Source: Microbispora sp. H11081 (GTDB taxonomy: Bacteria > Actinomycetota > Actinomycetes > Streptosporangiales > Streptosporangiaceae). From it: 64,000 nt of DNA. Position 1 is the stretch's first letter. Each line of letters begins with the position of its first letter. The translations under genes and the position numbers were made by a program. Below, in pieces: positions 8,225 through 16,684 of this stretch. The notes under the pieces are model-generated. The model ran no database searches. It was not told the DNA's origin and saw nothing but the letters and a program-made list of their open reading frames with translations. The stretch lies in assembly GCF_012999535.1 (NCBI RefSeq), contig NZ_JABBWV010000001.1, positions 1 through 64,000 on the forward strand, read 5' to 3'.

Positions 8225-10045
8225 ATGCGGATCGAGGACTACGCGCTCATCGGCGACATGCACAGCGCCGCCCTCGTGGGCCGCGACGGCTCGGTCGACT
8301 GGTTGTGCCTGCCCCGCTTCGACTCCGGTGCGTGCTTCGCCGCGCTGCTGGGCGGGCACCAGGCCGGGCGGTGGCTGCTCGCTCCCGCCGGAGGCGGCAC
8401 GTGCACAGAGCGTCGTTACAGGGACGGCACGCTCGTGCTGGAGACCACCTGGGACAGGCCCGGTGGGTGCGTACGAGTCGTCGACTTCATGCCGCCGCGA
8501 GGTGAGGCGCCCGACGTGATCCGGATAGTGGAGGGCGTACGCGGCCGGGTGGAGATGCGCATGGAGTTGCTTCTGCGCTTCGAGTACGGCCACGCCATCC
8601 CCTGGATGCGCCGGCAGAAGGGCGAACTGGCCGTCATCGCCGGCCCCGACGCCGCCTGGCTCCAGTCTCCCGTCGAGCTGTGTCATGACTCTCGTCTGCG
8701 CGCCGCTACCGCGTCGTTCACCGTCGCCGAGGGGGACGTGGCGCCGTTCGTGCTCACCTGGCAGGAGTCCTGGCGGGGCCGGCCGCGGCGGCTCGACGCG
8801 ACACGGGAGATCGAGATCACAGAACGGCTGTGGCGGCAGTGGCTCGGCCGGGGCAGGTACGAGGGAGAGTACGCCGAGGCCGTCAGAGGGAGCCTCCTGA
8901 CCCTCAAGGCCCTCACCTACGCGCCCACCGGCGGCATCGTCGCCGCGGTCACCACCTCTCTGCCGGAACGGCTGGGCGGCCCCCGCAACTGGGACTATCG
9001 CTACAGCTGGCTGCGGGACGCGTCCTTCACCCTGCAGGCCCTGCTGGGGGCCGGCTACGGGGCGGAGGCGACGGCCTGGCGCGACTGGCTGCTGCGGGCC
9101 GTGGCCGGGGACCCGGCCGATCTGCAACTCATGTACGCGGTCGACGGCGCCCGCCGCATACCCGAGTGGACGGTCGACTGGCTGAGCGGATACGAGGGCT
9201 CCCGACCGGTGCGGGTGGGCAACGCGGCCTCCCGGCAGTTCCAGTTGGACGTGTACGGCGAGGTGATCGACTGCCTGTATCTGGCCAGGCAGGCCGGGCT
9301 CCCCCCGGACGACGAGATGTGGGACGTGCAGCGCGCGCTCATGGAGTACCTGGAGGGCGCATGGCGGGAACCCGACAACGGGCTGTGGGAGGTGCGCGGG
9401 CCGCGCCGCCAGTTCACCCACTCCAAGATCTTGGCGTGGCTCGCGGCGGACCGGATGACGCTGTCCGTGGAAAGGCAGGGCCTTGACGGTCCGGTCGGTC
9501 GCTGGCGTGCCCTGCGCGAGGAGATCCACCGCGAAGTCTGCGCGCGTGGGTACGACCCCGGCCGCAACACCTTCACCCAGTTCTACGGTTCGAAGGGGCT
9601 GGACGCGGCCCTGCTGCTCATCCCGAGGCTCGGCTTCCTCCCACCGGACGACCCCCGCGTCACGGGGACCGTCGACGCGGTGCGCGGCGAACTCATGGAG
9701 GACGGCTTCGTCCTGCGTTATCGGCCCGAAGCCGACAGGGTCGACCGGATGCCGGGAGGAGAGGGCGTCTTCATCGCCTGCTCCTTCTGGCTCGCGCACG
9801 CGTTCGCCCTGCTGGGCCGTCGAAAGGAGGCACGGGAACTGTTCGAACGGCTGCTGACCCTGCGCAACGACGTCGGACTGCTCGCGGAGGAGTACGACCT
9901 CGGCCGCCGGCGCCAGATCGGCAACTATCCCCAGGCGTACAGCCACGTCGCGATCGTCAACACCGCATTCGCCATAACCGATGACCAGGACTCCCGTGAG
10001 ATCGGAACGCCGGGCCGGACCCGCACGCCGCACCCGGGCGACTGA
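8225..10045 (+). CDS. Glycoside hydrolase family 15 (glucoamylase/trehalase-like)
   Basis: The 607-residue protein has an N-terminal beta-sandwich (IEDYALIGDMHSAALVGRDGS at the start) and an (alpha/alpha)6 barrel. Barrel landmarks are NWDYRYSWLRDASFT (about 257), LWEVRG (about 388, likely catalytic glutamate), FTHSKILAWLAADR (about 398) and the GNYPQAYSH motif near the end. Actinobacterial members act on trehalose, maltose or alpha-glucan. No signal peptide is present, so it should work on internal substrates. ATG 8225 is preferred over GTG 8204 because GGGAGGGAGG lies at 8211-8220. After the conserved PQAYSHVAIVNTAFAI block it continues about 19 residues (DDQDSREIG...), and this tail overlaps the convergent DUF421 gene by 121 bases. 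Confidence 0.88.
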   Translation: MRIEDYALIGDMHSAALVGRDGSVDWLCLPRFDSGACFAALLGGHQAGRWLLAPAGGGTCTERRYRDGTLVLETTWDRPGGCVRVVDFMPPRGEAPDVIRIVEGVRGRVEMRMELLLRFEYGHAIPWMRRQKGELAVIAGPDAAWLQSPVELCHDSRLRAATASFTVAEGDVAPFVLTWQESWRGRPRRLDATREIEITERLWRQWLGRGRYEGEYAEAVRGSLLTLKALTYAPTGGIVAAVTTSLPERLGGPRNWDYRYSWLRDASFTLQALLGAGYGAEATAWRDWLLRAVAGDPADLQLMYAVDGARRIPEWTVDWLSGYEGSRPVRVGNAASRQFQLDVYGEVIDCLYLARQAGLPPDDEMWDVQRALMEYLEGAWREPDNGLWEVRGPRRQFTHSKILAWLAADRMTLSVERQGLDGPVGRWRALREEIHREVCARGYDPGRNTFTQFYGSKGLDAALLLIPRLGFLPPDDPRVTGTVDAVRGELMEDGFVLRYRPEADRVDRMPGGEGVFIACSFWLAHAFALLGRRKEARELFERLLTLRNDVGLLAEEYDLGRRRQIGNYPQAYSHVAIVNTAFAITDDQDSREIGTPGRTRTPHPGD

Positions 10046-10569
10046 CGGATCTGCCGGCCTGCCCGCTTCAGCACCTCTTCGGTGACATCCCCTACGTCGT
10101 GCCGGCGGCTGATCACACTGATCGCACCCTTGCTTTCGAAGATCACGTAACGGATCGAGGCGAGGGAGGTGACGCCGTGCTGGCGCAAGGTGGCGTAGAG
10201 GTCTTCTTCGGTGAGCCCGCAGCGCCTCAGCTCTCCATGGTGGATTTTCCCCTCGGTCACGAGGACGCGGGGCGCGTGGTCGGTCAGGAAAAGCATCCCG
10301 GGACGCAGCCGTAGCTGCGTGATGGCGCCGTGGGCGATGATCACGATGAGGAGCGCGACGGCTCCGGTGAGGTAGGACGTGTCGGCCGCCGTCGCCGTGC
10401 GGCCCACGATCGCACCCACCGCCACCGCGGCCACGAAGTCGAACAGCGAGAGCTCGGCGACCACCCGGCGCTTGGTGAGCCGCAACCCGGCGACAGCCGT
10501 GACGTAGAGGAGCAGCGCCTTGACGGCCACCCACCCAAGGCTCTCGATCTGTCCGAATAGCAGGGACAT
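9925..10569 (-). CDS. DUF421 (YetF-type) membrane protein with an extended C-terminus
   Basis: This 214-residue protein begins at ATG 10569 with GGGGGAGA just upstream. It has three hydrophobic segments in the first about 90 residues (near GWVAVKALLLYVTAVAG, LFDFVAAVAVGAIVG and LTGAVALLIVIIAHG), then the soluble domain typical of DUF421/YetF (RPRVLVTEGKIHHGELRRCGLTEEDL-like). The domain normally ends after the strand seen here as IRYVIFESKGAISVI. The last 40 or so residues are encoded antisense to the GH15 3' end and look unlike the family, so the ancestral stop was probably lost and translation reads into the neighbour. The function of the family is not established. The alternative long start at 10674 lies in repetitive DNA and is rejected. 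Confidence 0.8.
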   Translation of the reverse strand: MSLLFGQIESLGWVAVKALLLYVTAVAGLRLTKRRVVAELSLFDFVAAVAVGAIVGRTATAADTSYLTGAVALLIVIIAHGAITQLRLRPGMLFLTDHAPRVLVTEGKIHHGELRRCGLTEEDLYATLRQHGVTSLASIRYVIFESKGAISVISRRHDVGDVTEEVLKRAGRQIRQSPGCGVRVRPGVPISRESWSSVMANAVLTIATWLYAWG

Positions 10570-10592
10570 TTCTCCCCCAGGACTTCTTCGTC

Positions 10593-10686
10593 CACCGCAC
10601 CGCAGGACACCGCACCGCAGGACACACGCCGCCGGGGCGCAGCACCGCAGGGCACCCGCACGAGGACGCAGCACCGCGGGACACCG
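10593..10686. repeat. Degenerate tandem repeats upstream of the DUF421 gene
   Basis: A 15-bp unit CCGCACCGCAGGACA occurs twice back to back (10595-10609 and 10610-10624), followed by decayed copies containing GCAGCACCGCAGG and GCAGCACCGCGGG to about 10686. It fills the promoter-side gap of the DUF421 gene and shows no coding signal of its own. Confidence 0.7.
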
Positions 10687-10779
10687 CCCTCGACCAGGTC
10701 TTCCCGGCCCGGCTTCAGGTATTGCGGTATTCCCGCCGCTACGGCAATGCGCGTGGGGCCGTACGACCGGGGGCCCGCT

Positions 10780-11409
10780 TCAGGCCGGGGGGCGGGTGAG
10801 GAAGGCGCGGATGGTGGCGCTCGTGACGATCTCGTACGTCTTGCCGTCGGACAGGTGCCCGGCACGTTCCAGACCGAGCGCGCCCTGGGCCGCGGCCCAC
10901 AGCGCATCGGCGATCTTCCGGGGCTGGGTGGGCACGAGGTGACCGGCGGAGATGCAGTCGGCGATCACCCGGTCCACGATGTTGAGCGCGGCCCTCGCGA
11001 GCGTTCTGGCGCGCTCGCTCGGCACGAAGCCGGGGATGGCCCGCTCGAACATCAGGCTGTAGTAACCGGGCTCGGCCAGCGCCGCCTCCCGGTACGCGGG
11101 GCCGAGCAGGCTCAGGTGCTCAAGCGGGTCGTCGCGCTTCGGCACCGCCTCCAGCCTCCGCCGGAACCGTTCGAAGCCCTCCAGGTAGAGCGCTTCGGCC
11201 AGCCCTTCCTTGCTGCCGAACATCGTGTAGATGACCTGGGTCGAGCAGCCGGCCTCGGCGGCGATCCTGCGAACGGTCAGGCTTTCCGGCCCGGCTTTGC
11301 CGAGCAGCCCGTTGGCGACGTCGAGGAGACGGGTACGCAACTCGTCGTAGTTGCTGCGGTGGCCGCGTGCGTAGGCACCCTGAAGACCGAGCGGCGCCGG
11401 CGTACCCAT
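10780..11409 (-). CDS. TetR/AcrR family transcriptional regulator
   Basis: This is a 209-residue regulator. The N-terminal helix-turn-helix reads SLTVRRIAAEAGCSTQVIYTMFGSKEGLAEAL (about residues 38-69), preceded by the usual RTRLLDVANGLL helix, and the rest is an all-helical ligand-binding domain. ATG 11409 is used because the longer reading frame upstream runs antisense into the aldehyde dehydrogenase gene. It is divergent from that gene with 217 bases between, so it probably represses it or itself in response to a small hydrophobic or aldehyde-related ligand. The ligand is unknown. Confidence 0.87.
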   Translation of the reverse strand: MGTPAPLGLQGAYARGHRSNYDELRTRLLDVANGLLGKAGPESLTVRRIAAEAGCSTQVIYTMFGSKEGLAEALYLEGFERFRRRLEAVPKRDDPLEHLSLLGPAYREAALAEPGYYSLMFERAIPGFVPSERARTLARAALNIVDRVIADCISAGHLVPTQPRKIADALWAAAQGALGLERAGHLSDGKTYEIVTSATIRAFLTRPPA

Positions 11410-11614
11410 CAGCGACGAGCCCTTCTCATATTGGGGGTCCCGCGACAGACCCGGATGATGACTTAACCATGCTGCTCGGCCTTCAAACCGGAGTGAAACA
11501 GAAAACATCATGAAATTGCCGCGCATCTGTGACATCTGAGAAGTTGTCCATGATGGCGCGAAGGAGGGCGGTGATTGTCCCGCCCGGCGTAGGGACCACC
11601 TCCCGTCAGGGGCA

Positions 11615-11620
11615 TAGCGT
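11615..11620 (+). promoter_or_regulatory. Candidate -10 hexamer of a leaderless aldehyde dehydrogenase transcript
   Basis: TAGCGT ends 6 bases before ATG 11627, and no Shine-Dalgarno sequence lies between. Initiation about 7 bases after the hexamer would place the first transcribed base on the start codon. The same geometry is seen at several other genes here (dxr, the GNAT gene at 22453, ThuA-like, cutC). Confidence 0.35.
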
Positions 11621-11626
11621 GAAGAC

Positions 11627-13072
11627 ATGGACGTAGGCCGCACTTCCGATCCCCGCCCCTTCTGGCTCGCCGGGCGCCCCGCCACCGGGGACGCCGAGCA
11701 GGCAGTCACCAGTCCCTACGACGGCAGGGTCGTCGGCGTCCACTCGGTGCCGACCGCCGAGCAGGTCGAGCAGGCGGTGGCCGCCGCAGACGCCGTGCGA
11801 AAGCAGGCCGCCGCGCTGCCCATCCACGTACGCGCCGAGGCGCTGGCCCACGTGTCCCGGCGGCTGACCGAGCGCGCCGAGGAGATCGCGCGGCTCATCA
11901 GCGCGGAGAACGGCAAGCCGATCTTCTGGGCGCGCGGCGAGGTGGGCCGCGCGATCTCGACCTTCCGCTTCGCGGCCGAGGAGGCCCGCCGGTTCAGCGG
12001 CGAGGTGCAGCGGCTCGACACCGAGCCCGCGGCGCAGGGACGGCTCGCCTACGTCTCCCGCGTGCCGCACGGCCCGGTGCTGGCGATCACGCCGTTCAAC
12101 TTCCCGCTCAACCTGGTGGCGCACAAGGTCGCCCCCGCCATCGCCGTCGGCGCGCCGATCGTGGTCAAGCCCGCGCCCGCGACGCCGCTCTCCGCGCTCG
12201 TGCTCGGCGAGATCCTGGCCGAGACCGATCTGCCCGAGGGCATGTTCTCCGTGCTGCCGGTGCCCAACGACCGGGCGGCCGGGCTGGTGGAGGACCCGCG
12301 GCTGCCGGTCATCTCCTTCACCGGCTCAGGCCCGGTCGGCTACTCGATCCTGGAGAGCGTGCCGCGCAAGCACGTCACGCTCGAACTCGGCGGCAACGCC
12401 GCGGCGGTCGTGCTGGCCGACGCCGACCTCGACTGGGCGGCGAGCCGGGTGGCGCTCTTCTCCAACTACCAGGCGGGCCAGAGCTGCATCGCGGTGCAGC
12501 GGGTGCTGGTGGAGGACGCGGTCGCCGACGCGTTCACCGACAAGCTCGTCGCCGCCGTCGGCGCGCTCGTGACCGGCGACCCCGCCGACGACAAGACGCA
12601 GGTCGGCCCCCTGGTCAGCGAGGACGCCGCGATCCGCGTCGCGAGCTGGGTGGACGAGGCCGTCGCCGCCGGGGCGCGCCTGCTGGCCGGCGGCGTCAGG
12701 GAGGGCGCGACCGTCGCCCCCACGGTCCTGGCCGACGTGCCCGCCGGCGCCAAGGTGGCCTGCGAGGAGGTCTTCGGGCCCGTCATGATCGTGCAGCGGG
12801 TCGCCTCGGTCGACGAGGCGTTCGCCGCGGTCAACGACTCCAGGTACGGCCTGCAGGCCGGGGTCTTCACCCGCAGCCTGGACGTCGCCTTCCGGGCCAA
12901 CCGCGAGCTGGAGGTCGGCGGCGTCATCATCGGCGACGTGCCGTCCTACCGGGCCGACCAGATGCCGTACGGCGGGGTCAAGGAGTCGGGCGTGGGCCGT
13001 GAGGGGCTGCGCTCGGCGATGGAGGACTTCACCTTCGAGAAGGTCATGGTGCTCACCGGCCTCACGCTCTGA
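11627..13072 (+). CDS. NAD(P)-dependent aldehyde dehydrogenase
   Basis: This 481-residue enzyme is a full-length member of the aldehyde dehydrogenase superfamily. Landmarks are ITPFNFPLN (about 147), the cofactor loop FTGSGPVGY (about 231), the general-base glutamate in TLELGGNAA (about 252), the nucleophilic cysteine in AGQSCIAVQR (about 286) and EEVFGPV (about 382). The ITPFNFPLNL signature and the short N-terminus resemble the glyceraldehyde-3-phosphate/phosphonoacetaldehyde-type branch rather than betaine aldehyde dehydrogenases, but the substrate is not determinable. It is divergent from a TetR gene that likely controls it. Transcription is probably monocistronic, ending at the strong hairpin 15 bases after the stop. 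Confidence 0.9.
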   Translation: MDVGRTSDPRPFWLAGRPATGDAEQAVTSPYDGRVVGVHSVPTAEQVEQAVAAADAVRKQAAALPIHVRAEALAHVSRRLTERAEEIARLISAENGKPIFWARGEVGRAISTFRFAAEEARRFSGEVQRLDTEPAAQGRLAYVSRVPHGPVLAITPFNFPLNLVAHKVAPAIAVGAPIVVKPAPATPLSALVLGEILAETDLPEGMFSVLPVPNDRAAGLVEDPRLPVISFTGSGPVGYSILESVPRKHVTLELGGNAAAVVLADADLDWAASRVALFSNYQAGQSCIAVQRVLVEDAVADAFTDKLVAAVGALVTGDPADDKTQVGPLVSEDAAIRVASWVDEAVAAGARLLAGGVREGATVAPTVLADVPAGAKVACEEVFGPVMIVQRVASVDEAFAAVNDSRYGLQAGVFTRSLDVAFRANRELEVGGVIIGDVPSYRADQMPYGGVKESGVGREGLRSAMEDFTFEKVMVLTGLTL

Positions 13073-13086
13073 GAGGCGAACGCGGC

Positions 13087-13129
13087 GAGACCGGGCTCGG
13101 GGACCACGCCCCCGAGCCCGGTCTCTTTT
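13087..13129 (+). terminator. Intrinsic terminator after the aldehyde dehydrogenase gene
   Basis: A perfect 16-bp stem is formed by GAGACCGGGCTCGGGG (13087-13102) and its complement at 13110-13125, with a 7-base loop, followed directly by TTTT (13126-13129). It sits 15 bases downstream of the aldehyde dehydrogenase stop and insulates the PPK2 gene from read-through. Confidence 0.9.
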
Positions 13130-13237
13130 CTCCGGGGAGCCAGTCCACCACGAGCGAGCTCCGGGACCGGATCCCCGCCAGGGAATAGCACCGCCCGAGG
13201 GGGATTGGAATCGTCCGACAGGTGTAGTAGAGGGCCC

Positions 13238-14182
13238 ATGGAGACGCCGGAAGCTTCACAGAGCGCGCGGGAGCACCCGGACGGCATCGAACTGCTGCGC
13301 CGTACGCCGGGTCTGAAGGTGCTGGACGACGATGACGACGATCCCGTCCTCGTACGGGCCGACGGCGGCCCGGTGGACACCTGGCGCGAGCACTACCCGT
13401 ACGACCACCGCATGTCCCGGCAGGATTACGACCGGCAGAAGCGGCTGCTGCAGATCGAACTGCTGAAGCTGCAGTATTGGCTGAAGGACACCGGCGGACG
13501 CCTGGTCGTCCTGTTCGAGGGACGGGACGCGGCCGGCAAGGGCGGCACCATCAAGCGCTTCATGGAGCACCTCAACCCCAGGGGAGCGACCGTGGTCGCG
13601 CTGGAGAAGCCCAGCGAGCGTGAGCGCGGCCAGTGGTACTTCCAGCGGTACATCCAGCACCTCCCGGCGGCGGGGGAGATCGTGCTGTTCGACCGGTCCT
13701 GGTACAACCGGGCCGGGGTCGAGCGGGTCATGGGCTTCTGCACTCCTGAGGAATACATGGAGTTCATGTTCCAGGCTCCGCTGTTCGAGCGGATGCTCGT
13801 GCGCGACGGCATCCGCCTGGTCAAGCTGTGGTTCTCGGTGTCGCGGGCCGAACAGCGCACCCGGTTCGTCATCCGCCAGGTGGACCCCGTGCGGCAGTGG
13901 AAGCTGTCGCCGATGGACATCGCCTCGCTGGACGTCTGGGACGAGTACACCCGGGCGAAGGAGGACATGTTCCTCAACACCGACACCGAGGACGCCCCCT
14001 GGACGATCATCAAGAGCAACGACAAGAAGCGCGGCAGGCTTGAGGCGATGCGCTACGTCCTGTCCCTGTTCGACTACGAGAACAAGGACCACTCGGTGGT
14101 GGGCGAGCCCGACCCGCTGATCGTGCGGTCCGCCGCCGACATAGTGGACGAGGACAACGCGGAGCCGCTGTCGCCGTTCTGA
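13238..14182 (+). CDS. ppk2: Polyphosphate kinase 2
   Basis: The 314-residue protein is a one-domain PPK2, which transfers phosphate between polyphosphate and nucleoside diphosphates (most often making GTP or ATP). The P-loop is GRDAAGKGGTIKRF (about 95-108), and the lid/Walker B region reads FDRSWYNRAGVERVMGFC (about 150-167). The helical insertion DWYDEYTRAKEDMF-like segment and KSNDKKRGRLEAMRYVL near the end are typical. ATG 13238 is used; the frame extends to a TTG at 13205 with no support. An acidic run (DDDDDD) near residue 30 is unusual. It is the last + strand gene before two proteases on the other strand, with only four bases between its stop and the neighbouring stop. Confidence 0.93.
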   Translation: METPEASQSAREHPDGIELLRRTPGLKVLDDDDDDPVLVRADGGPVDTWREHYPYDHRMSRQDYDRQKRLLQIELLKLQYWLKDTGGRLVVLFEGRDAAGKGGTIKRFMEHLNPRGATVVALEKPSERERGQWYFQRYIQHLPAAGEIVLFDRSWYNRAGVERVMGFCTPEEYMEFMFQAPLFERMLVRDGIRLVKLWFSVSRAEQRTRFVIRQVDPVRQWKLSPMDIASLDVWDEYTRAKEDMFLNTDTEDAPWTIIKSNDKKRGRLEAMRYVLSLFDYENKDHSVVGEPDPLIVRSAADIVDEDNAEPLSPF

Positions 14183-14186
14183 CCGT

Positions 14187-15245
14187 TCACGCCCGCTCGG
14201 CGGTGCGGTACAGGTCGCGTACGGCGGCGCCGAAGTAGGGGCCGTACATCGTGCGGTGGTCGTTGCTGTACTTGAAGCTGCTGACGGACGTCAGCCTGCC
14301 CCGGCCGGAGGCGGGGTCGAAGCCGCTGAGCCAGGGCCCGCCGCTCGCCCCCGCGGTGAGGTCGCATCGCAGGCCCTGGTCGCGCGTCTGCCGCTGCGGG
14401 TCGCCGTGCGGGACGCCCGCGCAGTAGAGCAGTCGCTCGCCGTCGTACGGAGGATCGGCGGGAAAGCCGAAGCCGTAGGTCCGGCGGCCCCGGGGCGGGT
14501 AGAAGCCGATGGGCTGCCCGCCCACGGCGTCGGTCAGGTGCTGCCCGTCCAGATCGTCCACGGCGACCATGCCCACGTCGTAGTCGTCGTCGCCGGAGCG
14601 CGACCAGGGCCCGGCGACGAACATGCGCCGCGCGGGGTAGGAGCCGTACGGCTGCCGCCCCTCGGCGTATCCGGGAACGAAGGTCCAGTTCTCCGCCCAG
14701 GCTCCGGCGCCGTCCTTGACGCAGTGCCCGGCGGTGACGACGAGGTCCCTGTTCGCGCTGCGTACGGCGCTGGCCGAGCAGGAGAAGTCGACGCCGTTCA
14801 GCGTCAGGAACACCCTGCCCGTGGTCCTCGTCACCGAGCCCCCCGCCGCCCAGTGTGTGCCGCTGGTGGTGGCCGGGGGCATCGCCGCCGCCTGCCGTGC
14901 CCTGCCTGTCCTGCCTGCGCTACCTGAGTTGCTCGTGCCGTTCACGCCGCTTGTGCCGTTCGTCCTGGACGTTTCGGCCGGCTGCGCCGTGTAGCCGGAC
15001 ACGAGCGCCGACTTGGCCCCCGGGGGGAGGGCGGCCCCGACGACGTCCGGCAGGACCGGCGGGGCGCCGCCCAGCAGCCGGACCGGGACCGCGCCCGCCA
15101 TCCGCTGCGGTGTCCAGTAGATCCCGGTCGCGTGCCCGGCGACGTGCTCGACGACGTCTCCGAGGGGCGCGACCTCCGGGCCGGGGGCTCCCAGGAGCCC
15201 GGCGACGAGGGCGGTGACGGCAAGCAAGGGGAGGCTCGGAGTCAT
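14187..15245 (-). CDS. Secreted trypsin-like serine protease, paralogue A
   Basis: This 352-residue protein has a signal peptide (TPSLPLLAVTALVAGLLG) and a propeptide-like region of about 100 residues rich in Thr, Gly and Asn. The chymotrypsin-fold domain has histidine in VVTAGHCV, aspartate in DDYDVGMVAV and serine in TAGASGGPW, giving a complete triad. It should be exported, mature by propeptide removal and cleave extracellular protein. The neighbour on the same strand at 15314 is a clear paralogue, with the same YGFGFPA / YAFGYPA and FKY...MYGPYFG / FKY...MFGPYFG landmarks. The start is ATG 15245, which gives the signal peptide; the frame is open further upstream but runs into the paralogue. 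Confidence 0.88.
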   Translation of the reverse strand: MTPSLPLLAVTALVAGLLGAPGPEVAPLGDVVEHVAGHATGIYWTPQRMAGAVPVRLLGGAPPVLPDVVGAALPPGAKSALVSGYTAQPAETSRTNGTSGVNGTSNSGSAGRTGRARQAAAMPPATTSGTHWAAGGSVTRTTGRVFLTLNGVDFSCSASAVRSANRDLVVTAGHCVKDGAGAWAENWTFVPGYAEGRQPYGSYPARRMFVAGPWSRSGDDDYDVGMVAVDDLDGQHLTDAVGGQPIGFYPPRGRRTYGFGFPADPPYDGERLLYCAGVPHGDPQRQTRDQGLRCDLTAGASGGPWLSGFDPASGRGRLTSVSSFKYSNDHRTMYGPYFGAAVRDLYRTAERA

Positions 15246-15286
15246 GGCTCCCGAGTGTGGACCACGAGTCGTGTTCCCGCTGCTAC

Positions 15287-15318
15287 TTTGCGTGAAATCG
15301 GGTTTGCGTGAAATCAGG
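15287..15318. repeat. 16-bp tandem duplication spanning the stop of protease B
   Basis: TTTGCGTGAAATCGGG (15287-15302) is followed by TTTGCGTGAAATCAGG (15303-15318). The second copy contains the protease B stop (TGA on the - strand, 15314-15316); in the first copy the same triplet is CGA. It is one of five stop-spanning duplications in this window. Confidence 0.85.
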
Positions 15319-16474
15319 TGAGGGCCGTCTTCTGGGCCGTGTTGTAGACCGCCTCGGCCTCGGGGCCGAAGTAGGGCCCGAACATCCAGTAGGGCGCGAA
15401 GTTGTACTTGAAGCTGTTCACCGAGTTGAGCAGGCCGCCGCCGGTGCTCGCGTCGAACCTCACGAACCACGGGCCGCCGCTCGCGCCGCCGGTCATGCCG
15501 CAGCTCAGCCCCTGGTCCTGCGAGCTGAGGTAGTCGTCGAACGTGCGCCCGCCGCAGTACACCAGCCGCGACCCGTCGTACGGCGCGCCTGCGGGGTAGC
15601 CGAAGGCGTACGTCTGCCGGCCCCGCGGCTGGTTGAACGCGACGCCCTGACCCCCGACGACGTCGGTGAGGCTCTTGCCGTCCTGCGGCGCGACCACGGC
15701 GGCGGCGAGGTCGTAGTTCATGTTCTCGCCGGAGTTCCACTGCGGGGTGGTGAGCAGGGTGGTCGCCGGCCAGGTGCCGTGGGGGCGCTCGCCCCGGTCG
15801 TAGCCGGGGACGAAGACCCAGTTGGCGTGGAACGCGCCGTTCAGTTTCACGCAGTGGCCCGCGGTGATGACGACGCTCTTGTTGGCGCTGGTCACGGCGG
15901 TGCCCGAGCAGGAGGCGTTCCGCCCGGTGTCCGGCCCGGCCGCGACCGTGAAGAACACCCTGCCTGTCGTCTTCGCGACAGTCCCGCCCGCCGTCCAGGG
16001 CGAGCCCGAGGTCTGTGCGGAGACCTTCGCGGACGTGACGTTCGCCGACGAGACGTTCTCGGCGGCGCCCGCCGCCAGGGTCCTGGCCGCGGGCGTCGTG
16101 GCGCCCGGCTTGGCGGATGAGGCAGACCCGCCGGAGGAGGCAGGCGGAGTGGGGGAGACGACGACGGGCTGGGCCCCCGAGCCGCTGGTGGAGGCGGCGC
16201 CGGCGGAGGAGGTGGCCGAGGTGGACGCGGCGAAGTGCCGGTCGCCGGCGCGTGGCGCGTCGAGCGGTTCGGCGGCCTCCATCTTCGCCGAGGTCCAGAA
16301 CTTCTTGACCGTGCGCTGCTCCTTCGTCGTGTCGGCGGCCTCGTGGACGGCGGGCCGGGGGCCGGGGGCGCCCCCGGTCACGGTCGCGGCGCCGTGCGCG
16401 GCGGGGAGCATAGCCCCCGCGGCCGCGAGTGCGGGGACGGCGATAACCGTGAGACGTCGTGCGATGGGGTGCAT
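15314..16474 (-). CDS. Secreted trypsin-like serine protease, paralogue B
   Basis: A 386-residue exported protease with a signal peptide (RRLTVIAVPALAAAGAMLPAAHG) and a long Ala/Ser/Thr/Pro-rich propeptide or stalk to about residue 150. The catalytic domain has VITAGHCV, NYDLAAAVV and GMTGGASGGPW as histidine, aspartate and serine sites. An excellent ribosome site (GGAGGT) sits upstream of ATG 16474. It is the upstream member of a head-to-tail pair with paralogue A, 68 bases apart, and the two may be co-transcribed. The pro-regions differ far more than the catalytic domains, which suggests an older duplication with different activation or localisation. The A/T-richer stretch around 16508-16590 upstream probably holds the promoter. 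Confidence 0.9.
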   Translation of the reverse strand: MHPIARRLTVIAVPALAAAGAMLPAAHGAATVTGGAPGPRPAVHEAADTTKEQRTVKKFWTSAKMEAAEPLDAPRAGDRHFAASTSATSSAGAASTSGSGAQPVVVSPTPPASSGGSASSAKPGATTPAARTLAAGAAENVSSANVTSAKVSAQTSGSPWTAGGTVAKTTGRVFFTVAAGPDTGRNASCSGTAVTSANKSVVITAGHCVKLNGAFHANWVFVPGYDRGERPHGTWPATTLLTTPQWNSGENMNYDLAAAVVAPQDGKSLTDVVGGQGVAFNQPRGRQTYAFGYPAGAPYDGSRLVYCGGRTFDDYLSSQDQGLSCGMTGGASGGPWFVRFDASTGGGLLNSVNSFKYNFAPYWMFGPYFGPEAEAVYNTAQKTALT

Positions 16475-16672
16475 GCCTACCTCCGGGTCGGGATCTCCTG
16501 AGGCGGGAAATTAGCGACGCATTCCCCTGTATTTCGCGTAATTCGTCTATACGGTTATGGGCAAATTCGGTCTTATATGTTCTGTTTTCTCCTGCGTATC
16601 GGCCGTCTCGTGCCGGGGCGCGTCACGATGCCTCGTGGGCCCGTGCTGATGCGGGCCCCGGGCGCGGGTTGG

Positions 16673-16678
16673 GACAAT
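16673..16678 (+). promoter_or_regulatory. Candidate -10 hexamer, leaderless dxr transcript
   Basis: GACAAT ends 6 bases before ATG 16685, and no ribosome site is visible between. This fits a leaderless transcript beginning at the start codon. The evidence is spacing only. Confidence 0.3.
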
Positions 16679-16684
16679 GGGGCA

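Noticed and set aside
10570-10674. Upstream start for the DUF421 gene
   Set aside because: The added residues (Cys/Arg/Gly-rich) are translation of the 15-bp repeats; ATG 10569 has a good ribosome site and opens directly before the first helix.
1714-10684. Very long - strand open frames opposite the 2-10 kb operon
   Set aside because: They are antisense to genes with clear catalytic motifs, contain Arg/Pro/Gly-rich composition typical of wrong-frame translation in G/C-rich DNA, and match no family.
11410-11709. N-terminal extension of the TetR gene at 10780
   Set aside because: It runs antisense into the aldehyde dehydrogenase start and leaves no room for a promoter; ATG 11409 gives a normal TetR length.
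13205-13237. TTG start for the PPK2 gene
   Set aside because: No ribosome site and no conserved residues in the extension; ATG 13238 is preferred.
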